From Candidatus Doudnabacteria bacterium (GTDB lineage: Bacteria > Patescibacteriota > Doudnabacteria > UBA920 > O2-02-FULL-48-8), in the NCBI GenBank assembly GCA_025450105.1, contig JANWIA010000029.1, positions 1-34,598 of the forward strand: a DNA stretch of 34,598 bases, written 5' to 3'. The translations under genes and the position numbers were made by a program. Numbering within the stretch: position 1 is the first letter of the stretch; each line of letters opens with the position of its first letter. The notes beneath the pieces were generated by a model. That model ran no database searches and was not told where the DNA came from. It worked only from the letters and a program-made list of their open reading frames with translations. Shown here one piece after another: positions 1 to 7,070 of the stretch.

Positions 1-142
1 CCAGTACTTTTTTGGGAGGGACCCAGCGAATCAAGGGCCAATTGCCTGTGAACTCAAATACTCCCCACATAGGTACATCCCAGTATTCACGATGAGTACT
101 ATCGTCAAGTTCACTTCTATGGTGTGGGACTCTCCATAACAT
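1..142 (-). CDS. Partial open frame running off the left edge, unknown
   Basis: On the minus strand a frame starting at ATG 142 (product begins MLWRVPHHRSELDD) stays open to base 1, giving 47 codons within the window. It has no Shine-Dalgarno of its own and overlaps the 3' end of the 51-residue frame in a different register. It may be the continuation of that frame after a frameshift. Composition is protein-like, but no family was recognised. Confidence 0.3.
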   Translation of the reverse strand, partial: MLWRVPHHRSELDDSTHREYWDVPMWGVFEFTGNWPLIRWVPPKKVL

Positions 143-272
143 CCCAATGGTGGCGAACTTCCTTATTGTAAAGGGGCGTTATGCCAAAAGACATCCGGGC
201 ATTTGTTCCTGGATAGGTTTCCACAACTACGGCCCGTGACGGTTGTTCGTAGACTTTGCGGATAAGAGACAA
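117..272 (-). CDS. Small unrecognised protein, possibly the 5' half of a frameshifted gene
   Basis: A 51-codon frame opens with TTG at 272. It is preceded six bases upstream by a full AGGAGG Shine-Dalgarno (279-284), the best ribosome site at this end of the window. It closes with TAG at 117-119. The product begins MSLIRKVYEQ and I do not recognise it. Just before its stop, another minus-strand frame (from ATG at 142) is open to the window edge with plausible protein composition (many W, P, E, R). A single +1 shift near the stop would join the two. A TAGACA-18-TAGGAT promoter-like pair lies upstream, over a short CTAGA/TCTAG inverted repeat at 312-327. It could be a real 51-residue protein, a pseudogene or a sequencing frameshift. 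Confidence 0.45.
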   Translation of the reverse strand: MSLIRKVYEQPSRAVVVETYPGTNARMSFGITPLYNKEVRHHWDVMESPTP

Positions 273-337
273 ATTTGTCCTCCTTTTCGATTTAACATCC
301 TAACATTAAAACTAGAGTTATGTCTAGCTTAAAAAAC

Positions 338-371
338 AAAAAAATCGACAGACTGGTCTGGCGATTTTTTT
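338..371. terminator. Bidirectional rho-independent terminator
   Basis: AAAAAAATCG at 338-347 pairs with CGATTTTTTT at 362-371. Inside it CAGAC (349-353) pairs with GTCTG (356-360). A-tract and T-tract flank the stem, so it can act on either strand. It sits 23 bases beyond the stop of the minus-strand zinc-finger gene, which it most likely terminates. Confidence 0.85.
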
Positions 372-393
372 GAACTTACGTTCGTGGTTGTGT

Positions 394-801
394 TCAGTCG
401 AGATCGATGATTCCGACTTTCCGCGCGCGTCGTTCTCTGTCTTCCTGAATCTCTCGGGCTTCTTCGCACGCCCTGCAGCGAACAGCGAATGGAAGACTTT
501 TCAAACGCCGTTCCGAAATCTCACCGCCGCACTCAAAGCAATACCCGAACTTTCTGTCTTCGAGCCGGATCAGCGCTTCATTAATCTTGCGCAGGGTTTC
601 CCCTTTCATCTGGACCAGGGCAAACTCGATGTCATCTTCGACGTCGGCGTTGGAAAACGCGCTGAGAGCATCGTCTTCGTCGACCGTCGTTTTACGAACC
701 TCGCTCACTTTTTTCATAACCTCGTCGAGAATTTCCCTCCGTCTCTGCTCGAGAATCTTTTTCAGGTCCGCAAACCGTTCATCACTCATAGGTACTGTCA
801 C
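394..801 (-). CDS. DksA/TraR-family C4 zinc-finger protein
   Basis: This 135-residue cytosolic protein has an N-terminal coiled-coil segment and a C-terminal C4 zinc finger. The finger is CFEC followed 17 residues later by CRAC, the DksA/TraR arrangement. The acidic stretch DEDDALSAF lies where DksA proteins carry the aspartates of the coiled-coil tip that enter the RNA polymerase secondary channel. By family, it would modulate transcription initiation, classically of stable RNA genes. The frame could extend to 879, but AAGGAGG ends five bases before GTG at 801, which favours that start; ATG at 789 is the alternative. It is monocistronic and ends at the terminator at 338-371. The family call is firm; its targets are unknown. 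Confidence 0.88.
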   Translation of the reverse strand: MTVPMSDERFADLKKILEQRRREILDEVMKKVSEVRKTTVDEDDALSAFSNADVEDDIEFALVQMKGETLRKINEALIRLEDRKFGYCFECGGEISERRLKSLPFAVRCRACEEAREIQEDRERRARKVGIIDLD

Positions 802-863
802 AACATCCTCCTTCGAACTCTGATTCCAAAGTCTACTCTGGAATTGGGACAGTGTCAATGTTG

Positions 864-892
864 TTGAAAATAAACCCAAAAACCAGTATAAT
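864..892 (+). promoter_or_regulatory. Sigma70-type promoter for the folded element and tRNA-Gln
   Basis: TTGAAA at 864-869, a 17-base spacer and a perfect TATAAT at 887-892. The predicted start is near 899, so the transcript would carry the folded element at 917-1019, tRNA-Gln and the terminator at 1119-1138. It overlaps the 5' flank of the divergent zinc-finger gene. Confidence 0.75.
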
Positions 893-916
893 TATTACGA
901 TATTTTCGGTTAGCGA

Positions 917-1019
917 GGGTTTGATGAAAAATTAACCCGTAGTCCTGCTAAGCAAGGACGAGCGAGTAGGCTGCATTTTGCGGTAGCAAAATGACAGCGA
1001 TAATTTTTCAGGCAAATCC
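917..1019 (+). ncRNA. Strongly folded element, novel RNA or palindromic repeat
   Basis: A long closing helix pairs TGAAAAATTA (925-934) perfectly with TAATTTTTCA (1001-1010). It is extended outward by GGGTTTG (917-923) with CAAATCC (1013-1019), with one G-U pair. Two hairpins are enclosed. In the first, GTCCT (942-946) pairs with AGGAC (955-959). In the second, CATTTTGC (974-981) pairs with GCAAAATG (986-993) across a GGTA loop, extended by CTG/CAG. It lies between a consensus promoter and tRNA-Gln, starting 18 bases after the predicted start site and ending 10 bases before the tRNA. It does not look like tmRNA, 6S, SRP RNA or RNase P RNA. It could be a tRNA leader, an independent small RNA or a MITE-like repeat with inverted termini. 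Confidence 0.55.
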
Positions 1020-1029
1020 GAGCGCATTT

Positions 1030-1104
1030 TGGGGCGTAGCCAAGCGGTAAGGCAGAGGCCTTTGAAGCCTCCATTCGTAGGTTCGATCCCTACCGCCCCA
1101 GCCA
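1030..1104 (+). tRNA. tRNA-Gln (anticodon TTG)
   Basis: The cloverleaf is complete. The acceptor stem pairs TGGGGCG (1030-1036) with CGCCCCA (1094-1100). The anticodon stem GAGGC/GCCTC encloses loop CTTTGAA with anticodon TTG, and the T arm is GTAGG TTCGATC CCTAC. Discriminator G1101 is followed by a genome-encoded CCA (1102-1104). The U1-A72 start is typical of bacterial tRNA-Gln. It is transcribed from the promoter at 864-892 behind a folded leader. Confidence 0.96.
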
Positions 1105-1118
1105 GGAAACATAATTAT

Positions 1119-1138
1119 CGCCCTCGTGGCGGTTTTTT
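1119..1138 (+). terminator. Terminator after tRNA-Gln
   Basis: CGCC (1119-1122), a five-base loop and GGCG (1128-1131) are followed by a T6 run (1133-1138). It ends the tRNA-Gln transcript 15 bases after the CCA. The next gene starts only 14 bases further on. Confidence 0.75.
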
Positions 1139-1152
1139 GTTATTATATATTC

Positions 1153-1524
1153 ATGCCTGAATCTAAACTTGAAGAACAATTTAAACAGCTCCAGGAATTA
1201 GCGAAAAAGGATAAGAGTATCGATGTCGCCGGATTAATGGTTAAGGCCCTGGAAACTCATAATGATAATTTCATCCCAATCAAAGAAAAGCGCTGGGCAT
1301 ATATTGTTTCGATTGCCGTACCGCTTGCCGGTTTCTATTATGTCATCAAGTATTTTACTTCGGATAAGGAAGACGGGCTGCAGAACGCAATGATCTGCAC
1401 CATCCTTTCCTGTTTTTGTTTAATCATCACTTGGATTGTCAGCGGAACACTGTCTGCAGGGCTAAGTGGTGGTGTCCCGGGCCAAACTGCCAGCCCACAA
1501 GAGGTTTTAGACTTAATCCAATAA
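1153..1524 (+). CDS. Small two-helix membrane protein, unknown function
   Basis: This 123-residue protein begins MPESKLEEQFKQLQ. It has a charged, helical cytosolic N-terminus of about 50 residues and two hydrophobic segments, WAYIVSIAVPLAGFYYVI and ICTILSCFCLIITWIVSG. A short Gly/Pro/Ser tail follows. The frame extends upstream to GTG 1126, but that codon lies inside the tRNA terminator, so ATG 1153 is the start. There is no Shine-Dalgarno. TATTAT (1141-1146) stands six bases before the ATG, the geometry of a leaderless message. The gene has its own terminator and is not clearly linked to its neighbours. I do not recognise a family. Confidence 0.7.
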   Translation: MPESKLEEQFKQLQELAKKDKSIDVAGLMVKALETHNDNFIPIKEKRWAYIVSIAVPLAGFYYVIKYFTSDKEDGLQNAMICTILSCFCLIITWIVSGTLSAGLSGGVPGQTASPQEVLDLIQ

Positions 1525-1541
1525 ATAAATTTAGTGAATGT

Positions 1542-1567
1542 AAAAGCTGACAAATTGTCAGCTTTTT
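1542..1567 (+). terminator. Terminator overlapping the next promoter
   Basis: AAAAGCTGACA (1542-1552) and TGTCAGCTTTT (1556-1566) form a nearly loopless stem with flanking A and T tracts. The CTGACA of the left arm doubles as the -35 box of the promoter for the exporter operon. Confidence 0.8.
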
Positions 1568-1575
1568 AGTATAAT
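1547..1575 (+). promoter_or_regulatory. Promoter of the MacAB-like exporter operon
   Basis: CTGACA (1547-1552), a 17-base spacer and a perfect TATAAT (1570-1575). The -35 box and spacer are the terminator hairpin itself. The predicted start is near 1582, leaving an AT-rich leader of about 58 bases with no evident Shine-Dalgarno before ATG 1640. Confidence 0.75.
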
Positions 1576-1639
1576 GTTAAAGCTTGAAAGAAATGTTTAG
1601 AAACAAAAACAAACTAAAATCCAGTAATTAAGATTAAAT

Positions 1640-3166
1640 ATGAGCATTAGAAGATTTTTTACAAAACGGAGATTGATTTGGTGGGGTATTGCTGCTTTGG
1701 TTGTTGGGCTCATTGCCATGCAAGTTTACAAATCCAAACACGATACCAGTAATATTTTGACTGAGACTGCCAAACGGCAGAATTTAACGCAATCGGTGTT
1801 GGCCACGGGTGAAGTGGTTTCCAACACGGATTTGTCATTGAGTTTTAAAGGAAGTGGCATTGTTAAAAAAGTCAGTGTTAAGGTTGGAGATAAGGTTAAG
1901 GCTGACCAACTGTTGGCGAATTTGGAACAGGCTTCGGAATTGGCCTCATTGACTAGTGCTCGTGGTGCACTCGCTTCGGCCCAGGCAAATTACAATAAAG
2001 TTTTAAGCGGCGCATCGAACGAAGAAATCCAGGTTGCCCAACAAGCAGTTGATGGGGCTCTGGTCACATTAAACAGCACCAAGGCCCAACAGCAGATTAT
2101 CGTTAACAACGCCTTGCGTATCTATCTGAACAGCGGCTTGGAAGCCGAACCGCGCTCAGGAAACTATAACAATCAGGATCCGGTTATTACAGGTTCATAT
2201 TTGGGAACTGTTGAGGGTAAATACACCATCGACCAAAACGGCGGTGAATTCAATATTCGTGGATTAGAATCAATTGATGATGTTAATTTTCCTGACGGTG
2301 TTACTAAACCTCTGGGAACCAAAGGACTATTCATTACTTTTCCAGATGGAACAACCAATACCTTTAGCGATAATTGGGATGTTGAAATTCCAAACACACA
2401 AGCCTCAAACTATTTAACAAATTTAAATGCTTACCAAGCCGCGCTCGAGTCACAGATAGTGACTGTGGCTTCGGCCCAATCGAATTATGATTCGGCAGTA
2501 GCAAATTTGAATTTAGAAAAAGCGCAGGCTCAACCAGCAGATTTACAGGCAGCGCAAGCGCAAGTCTTGTCTGCGCAGGGCCAAGTCCAAAGCGCGCAAT
2601 CAGCTTTGGAAAATACAATCATCCGCGCTCCGGCGGACGGAACAATCACCAGTGTTGATATTAAGGTCGGCGAGTTGGCCACATCCTCAGACGCGGTGAT
2701 TGTGCTTCAAGACGTCGATAATTTGTATCTCGAGGCCAATGTCAGCGAAGCCAACGTTGCCTTAATTAAAATGGATCAGGAAGTAAAAGTTACATTTGAT
2801 GCACTCGGCCCGGACAGAGAATTCATCGCAAAAGTTGCTTCGGTAGAACCAGCCTCGAACGTTGTTTCCGGAGTGGTCAATTATAAATTGACGGCAAGGA
2901 TTGATCAGTTTTCGGAATTGCGTCCGGGTATGACCGCGAACATGACCATTGAAACCGGATCGCGATCCAATGTCATTGCCGTGCCGCAACGTGCCATCAT
3001 CCAAAAAAATAACAAGAAATATATTCGCGTGGTCACTAACCTAAAAACCAAAGCGTATGTGGAAACAGAAGTCCAAACTGGTTTGCTGGCTGATGGCGGT
3101 TTAGTGGAAGTCAATTCCGGCCTGCAAGCGGACCAGGAAATAATCACGTTTATTGATAGCAAATAA
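1640..3166 (+). CDS. MacA/HlyD-type membrane fusion (adaptor) protein of an ABC exporter
   Basis: This 508-residue adaptor is anchored by one N-terminal transmembrane helix (about residues 13-29). Two lipoyl-like half motifs (about 55-97, and 326-355 with RAPADGTITSV) form the barrel-sandwich domain. They flank an alpha-helical coiled-coil hairpin rich in Ala and Gln (about 97-155 and 260-325). A beta-barrel and membrane-proximal part follow, including LRPGMTANMTIETG. About 100 residues (158-256) rich in Gly, Asn, Asp and Thr are inserted at the tip of the hairpin, which is longer than in classical MacA. The family couples an inner-membrane ABC transporter to extracytoplasmic export. The stop is immediately followed by the ATPase ATG. 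The substrate cannot be told from sequence. Confidence 0.9.
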   Translation: MSIRRFFTKRRLIWWGIAALVVGLIAMQVYKSKHDTSNILTETAKRQNLTQSVLATGEVVSNTDLSLSFKGSGIVKKVSVKVGDKVKADQLLANLEQASELASLTSARGALASAQANYNKVLSGASNEEIQVAQQAVDGALVTLNSTKAQQQIIVNNALRIYLNSGLEAEPRSGNYNNQDPVITGSYLGTVEGKYTIDQNGGEFNIRGLESIDDVNFPDGVTKPLGTKGLFITFPDGTTNTFSDNWDVEIPNTQASNYLTNLNAYQAALESQIVTVASAQSNYDSAVANLNLEKAQAQPADLQAAQAQVLSAQGQVQSAQSALENTIIRAPADGTITSVDIKVGELATSSDAVIVLQDVDNLYLEANVSEANVALIKMDQEVKVTFDALGPDREFIAKVASVEPASNVVSGVVNYKLTARIDQFSELRPGMTANMTIETGSRSNVIAVPQRAIIQKNNKKYIRVVTNLKTKAYVETEVQTGLLADGGLVEVNSGLQADQEIITFIDSK

Positions 3167-3883
3167 ATGTCCCTGATTGAAATCAAGAACCTGACCAAGG
3201 ATTACGTCAACGAAGATGTAGTCACGCCGGTTTTGAAGGGGATTGATTTTAAAATTGAGGCCGGGGAATTTGTGGCCATTATGGGCCCGTCTGGCAGCGG
3301 CAAATCAACCCTAATGCATATTTTGGGATTTTTGGATCGGCCGTCATCGGGTAAATATTTATTCCAGGGTAAAGACACAACCGAGTTCGATGACCAAATG
3401 CTGGCCGAGATCCGTAACGAAAGCATTGGTTTTGTTTTTCAAGCTTTTAATTTGTTGGCCCGGACTTCGGTTTTGGAGAACGTGAAGTTACCGTTGGTTT
3501 ACAGCAAACGAGAAAACCACGACGCTATGGCCACAAAGGCTTTAGAGGGGGTGGGGCTTGGTCATCGGCTGAATTTCTTCACAAACCAAATTTCCGGCGG
3601 GGAAAAACAGCGCGTGGCAATTGCTCGGGCATTGGTCAACGAACCAAAAGTTATTTTTGCCGACGAACCAACCGGGAACTTGGATTCCAAATCAGGCAAC
3701 ACGGTCATGAAAATTTTGCAGGACTTAAACGACCAGGGCAAAACGATTATTTTGGTCACGCACGAAATGGACACGGCCGAGCATGCCAAGCGATTGATCA
3801 GGATCAAGGACGGGCAAATTATTCTTGACGAGAAAATCAAACAACGAAAATTAGCTAAGGACCAAGGTGAGTTAATAAAATGA
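3167..3883 (+). CDS. ABC transporter ATP-binding protein, MacB/LolD type
   Basis: This 238-residue ATPase has all nucleotide-binding motifs: Walker A GPSGSGKST (about 40-48), Q-loop Gln 92, signature SGGEKQ (about 143-148), Walker B VIFADEPTGNLD (about 162-173) and switch His 199 in LVTHE. DEPTGNLDS is typical of the MacB/LolD/FtsE branch. It would energise the adjacent FtsX-like permeases. The ATG directly abuts the adaptor stop, and its TGA overlaps the next ATG (ATGA at 3880-3883), so the operon is translationally coupled. Confidence 0.95.
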   Translation: MSLIEIKNLTKDYVNEDVVTPVLKGIDFKIEAGEFVAIMGPSGSGKSTLMHILGFLDRPSSGKYLFQGKDTTEFDDQMLAEIRNESIGFVFQAFNLLARTSVLENVKLPLVYSKRENHDAMATKALEGVGLGHRLNFFTNQISGGEKQRVAIARALVNEPKVIFADEPTGNLDSKSGNTVMKILQDLNDQGKTIILVTHEMDTAEHAKRLIRIKDGQIILDEKIKQRKLAKDQGELIK

Positions 3884-5124
3884 TTATTTCCTGGATCAAA
3901 AATATTAAACAAGTCTACACCGCGATTTTATCCAGAAAAGCGCGGTCTTTTCTTACTGTCCTGGGAATCGTTATTGGCGTGGCCGGTGTGATTATCATTC
4001 TGTCGCTTGGGGCCGGCGCCCAAAGTCTGGTCCTATCCCAAATTACCAAACTCGGGACTAATTTGATTGGGGTGTTGCCCGGAAAAAGTAATGAAACCGG
4101 TCCGCCGGCGCAGGCTTTTGGGATTCAGGTCACGACCTTGATTCAGGAAGATGTCGTGGCTATGCAGGATAAAACCCGCTTTCCACACATTACTGATATC
4201 GCTGGATTCGTTACGGGGCCTGCGACAATCATTTGGCGCAACCAAAATATCGATACGAATTTTGTTGGCACGCAGGCGGCCTATCCAAAAATCCAAGATG
4301 TGGAAGTGGCAGAAGGCCGGTTTTTTGATGAGCGCGAAGAACTTGGCTCAAACGTTATTGTTCTTGGGTTTGACATCAAACAGGAATTGTTTGGAGAGAC
4401 TGACGCCATTGGCGAGGTCGTAAAAATTAAAAATGTCCCATTGCAGGTGGTTGGGGTCATGGCTAGACAAGGCACAGTTGCGTTCCAGAACCAAGACGAC
4501 CAGGTTTTTATGCCGTTAAATATTGGCCAACAACAACTGCTGGGAATTAAATATATTCAATTCATTCGCGGCAAGGTTGATTCATCGGACAATGTCGACT
4601 CAACTATTTATGAGGTCGAGACAATTTTGCGGGAGCGTCACCATATTAGTGATCCGGAAAATGATGATTTTTCTGTCCGGGATTTAGCTTCGGCCGTTGA
4701 TACGTTATCGGCAATTACCGATTCGTTAAAATTATTTTTAGTTGTCATGGCTGGAATTTCTTTGGTTGTCGGTGGCATCGGCATTATGAACATCATGCTT
4801 GTTACTGTTGCGGAACGGACCCGCGAAATTGGTTTGCGCAAAGCCGTTGGCGCCACGAACAAACAAATCCGTAACCAGTTTTTGATTGAATCCGGCGCCC
4901 TGACTTTATCCGGTGGCGTTATTGGAGTGCTGATTGGCGTTGTAATTTCTTATCTTGCCGCAATTGGGGCAAGGCTTGCTGGTTTTGATTGGGACTTTGT
5001 GGTCACGCCGCTGTCCATTATCTTAGCCATTGGCGTTTCGATTCTCACAGGTGTGGTTTTTGGTTTGTACCCGGCGTTTAAAGCAGCCAAACTTAATCCA
5101 ATTGAGGCTTTACGATATGAGTAG
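3880..5124 (+). CDS. ABC transporter permease, MacB/FtsX type (first copy)
   Basis: This 414-residue permease has the MacB topology. One helix near the N-terminus (about 23-45, starting FLTVLGIVIGVAGVI) is followed by a large extracytoplasmic MacB_PCD domain (about 50-275). Three C-terminal helices carry the conserved cytoplasmic loop ERTREIGLRKAVGA after GGIGIMNIML. It overlaps the ATPase gene by four bases and the second permease by eight, so both permeases are made from one message. Two non-identical permeases suggest a heterodimer, in contrast to homodimeric fused MacB. Confidence 0.93.
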   Translation: MIISWIKNIKQVYTAILSRKARSFLTVLGIVIGVAGVIIILSLGAGAQSLVLSQITKLGTNLIGVLPGKSNETGPPAQAFGIQVTTLIQEDVVAMQDKTRFPHITDIAGFVTGPATIIWRNQNIDTNFVGTQAAYPKIQDVEVAEGRFFDEREELGSNVIVLGFDIKQELFGETDAIGEVVKIKNVPLQVVGVMARQGTVAFQNQDDQVFMPLNIGQQQLLGIKYIQFIRGKVDSSDNVDSTIYEVETILRERHHISDPENDDFSVRDLASAVDTLSAITDSLKLFLVVMAGISLVVGGIGIMNIMLVTVAERTREIGLRKAVGATNKQIRNQFLIESGALTLSGGVIGVLIGVVISYLAAIGARLAGFDWDFVVTPLSIILAIGVSILTGVVFGLYPAFKAAKLNPIEALRYE

Positions 5125-6376
5125 ATTGATCCGAATATTTTTCCAAGCGGTGCGCGCTCTGACTTCGAACATGGTTCGAAGCACTTTAACTACGCTTGGA
5201 ATCATTATCGGCATTGCCACCGTGATTATGGTTTTTTCAATCGGTGAAGGATTTAAGAGTTATATTACTTCACAAATTGAAAATTTCGGAACCAATACAG
5301 TCTTTATCCAAACGCGCGTGCCGCCCACGACTAAAGCGCGAAACGGCGGACCGGCTAACAATGGCCCGCAATCAACTGTAATTGCCATTACGACTTTTAA
5401 GAACAAGGATATTGAGGATATTAAGCGATTGCCAAATGTTAATGGTGTTTATGGTGCAGTGACCGGACAAAAAGTTGTGTCCTACCAAAATGTCACCAAG
5501 AACGCCATTATTTTTGGAGCCAGTCCGGCGCGGTTTGATATTGACCGCGGCAAAATCGAAACCGGGCGGGCATACAACGAGGCCGAAAACGCTGCAGCGG
5601 CCCAGGTCGCGGTTCTTGGTTCTGATATTGCCAAAGATTTATTTGGCCAAAATGATCCTATAAACAAAATTATTCGCGTTTGAGAATATAATTTTACGGT
5701 TGTCGGCGTTTATGAACGCCGCGGCAGTTTTGGTTTTTCCAATGATGACCAACAGGTTTTTGTGCCGCTTTTCACTGCGCAGAAAAAACTATTGGGCATC
5801 GACCATTTGGTATTGGGCATTGCCCAAATGAAGGACCAGACCATTGCTGAAGCAACTGCGGAGGACATGCGGTTTATCATCCGGAAAAACCACGGTATTA
5901 CCGACCCAGCCAAGGATGATTTTGAGGTTATGACCCAGGCGGAAGGCCTGGAAACTCTTGATACGATCCTAAATGCTATCAAGTTCCTGCTTATTGCCAT
6001 TGGTGCCATTTCCTTGGTCGTAGGAGGCGTTGGAATTATGAATATCATGTATGTCATCGTAACTGAAAGAACGGCTGAAATCGGCCTTAAAAAAGCCCTG
6101 GGAGCCACTCAAAAAGATATCCGTGACGAATTCCTGATTGAGGCGCTTTTGGTAACGCTGATCGGCGGCATTCTGGGAATATTGGTAGGGACTATGATGT
6201 CATTTATTGTCGCCCAAATTGCCAAGGCTTTTAATTTCGACTGGAAATTTGTGGTCCCTTTAAGTGGTATTATCATAGGTGTTGGTGTGTCCGGCACTAT
6301 TGGTATGATCTTTGGAGTCTTTCCCGCCCGCAAAGCTTCGCGGCTGGACCCAATTCAAGCGCTTGGCCACGAGTAA
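5117..6376 (+). pseudogene. Second MacB/FtsX-type permease interrupted by one in-frame UGA
   Basis: The 420-codon frame starts at ATG 5117 (MSRLIRIFFQAVRALTS), overlapping the previous stop. Codon 189 (5681-5683) is TGA. After it the same frame stays open to TAA 6374-6376 and reads as an intact permease. FTVVGVY follows directly, then GGVGIMNIMYVIVTERTAEIGLKKALGA and the last helices. The upstream part has the N-terminal helix and most of the extracytoplasmic domain. No other lesion is visible, so the break is recent, a sequence error or read through. The tail could be reinitiated at GTG 5762, but no ribosome site is seen there. Intact, it would pair with the first permease. Confidence 0.85.
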
Positions 6377-6382
6377 CCAGAC

Positions 6383-6411
6383 TTGCCATTTTGCGCCGAG
6401 ATTCCTAAAAT
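6383..6411 (+). promoter_or_regulatory. Leaderless-type promoter
   Basis: TTGCCA (6383-6388), a 17-base spacer and TAAAAT (6406-6411). The -10 box ends six bases before ATG 6418, so transcription would start at or next to the start codon. Confidence 0.7.
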
Positions 6412-6417
6412 ACCTTT

Positions 6418-6918
6418 ATGACCTTTGATTTTGACCATAAATTTGCTAGATTTAACAGCCCCACTCATGGCCAAATGGACTTTCCTGAAGTCGTTGAAAA
6501 ACTTCTTGGATATCTTCAAGCTGAACCAGGGATGGCTTATGAATTGATTATTGGCACTGATTCCATGCCCGGCCCGGATGCCGAGGCCGAGTTTGTCTCG
6601 GCTATTGTAGTTCACCGCAAGCGCAGTGGTGGAATTTATTTCTGGTCCAAGCGCCACGAAACCAAACTTCACACTTTGCGCGACCGAATTTTTCTGGAAG
6701 CGTTGTCGTCCCTTAAGTTAGCCGAAACTTTAATTACTTCGCTTCGCGAAAAACAAATCACAGACTTCAACCTGGTCATCCACGTTGACGTTGGCCCAAA
6801 TGGCGAAACCAAAAAAATGGTTCACGAAATCGTGGGCATGATCAAAGGAAACGGATTTGAAGTTAAAACCAAACCAGATTCCTATGGCGCATCGTCAGTT
6901 GCCGACCGACACACCTAA
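6418..6918 (+). CDS. YkuK-family (DUF458) RNase H-fold protein
   Basis: This 166-residue cytosolic protein matches the YkuK/DUF458 family, predicted RNase H-like nucleases. An acidic residue lies in the first strand motif IIGTDSM (about 45-51), a second in the strand VIHVDVGPNGETKK and a third in the C-terminal SVADRHT. These give the three-carboxylate pattern expected of an RNase H fold. Catalysis has not been clearly shown for this family as far as I know. There is no Shine-Dalgarno; the promoter position implies a leaderless message. A strong terminator follows, so it is probably monocistronic. Confidence 0.8.
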   Translation: MTFDFDHKFARFNSPTHGQMDFPEVVEKLLGYLQAEPGMAYELIIGTDSMPGPDAEAEFVSAIVVHRKRSGGIYFWSKRHETKLHTLRDRIFLEALSSLKLAETLITSLREKQITDFNLVIHVDVGPNGETKKMVHEIVGMIKGNGFEVKTKPDSYGASSVADRHT

Positions 6919-6931
6919 ACCTTACTAGTGC

Positions 6932-6965
6932 AAAACCCTGCTTCTTACGAGAGGCAGGGTTTTTT
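6932..6965 (+). terminator. Rho-independent terminator
   Basis: AAAACCCTGC (6932-6941) pairs with GCAGGGTTTT (6954-6963), with further T residues to 6965. It ends the YkuK-type gene 13 bases after its stop. Confidence 0.9.
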
Positions 6966-7036
6966 GTCCACAATTTTTTGTGTAATATTTCACATTCTAG
7001 CCATAAGCCTGTAATTGCTTTGGCTATGCTGGCCAG

Positions 7037-7064
7037 TTGAGGCATTGTGCGGAATGTATAAAAT
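7037..7064 (+). promoter_or_regulatory. Leaderless-type promoter
   Basis: TTGAGG (7037-7042), a 16-base spacer and TAAAAT (7059-7064), which ends exactly six bases before ATG 7071. No Shine-Dalgarno is present. A TAGCCA/TGGCTA inverted repeat lies just upstream (about 6998-7026). Confidence 0.65.
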
Positions 7065-7070
7065 ACTAGT

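Noticed and set aside
370-867. Plus-strand 165-codon frame over the zinc-finger gene
   Set aside because: It is the antisense shadow of the DksA/TraR gene, which has clear motifs and a Shine-Dalgarno.
1126-1152. Upstream GTG start for the small membrane protein
   Set aside because: It lies in the loop of the tRNA-Gln terminator hairpin.
5681-5683. UGA read as glycine, as in Gracilibacteria or Absconditabacteria
   Set aside because: UGA ends several genes exactly at ATGA overlaps (3881, 12412, 13650, 20532, 25662), and other frames do not continue sensibly through UGA. The standard code fits.
5681-5683. Selenocysteine at the UGA
   Set aside because: The position corresponds to a variable residue (Lys in the sister permease), and no SECIS-like hairpin was apparent directly downstream.
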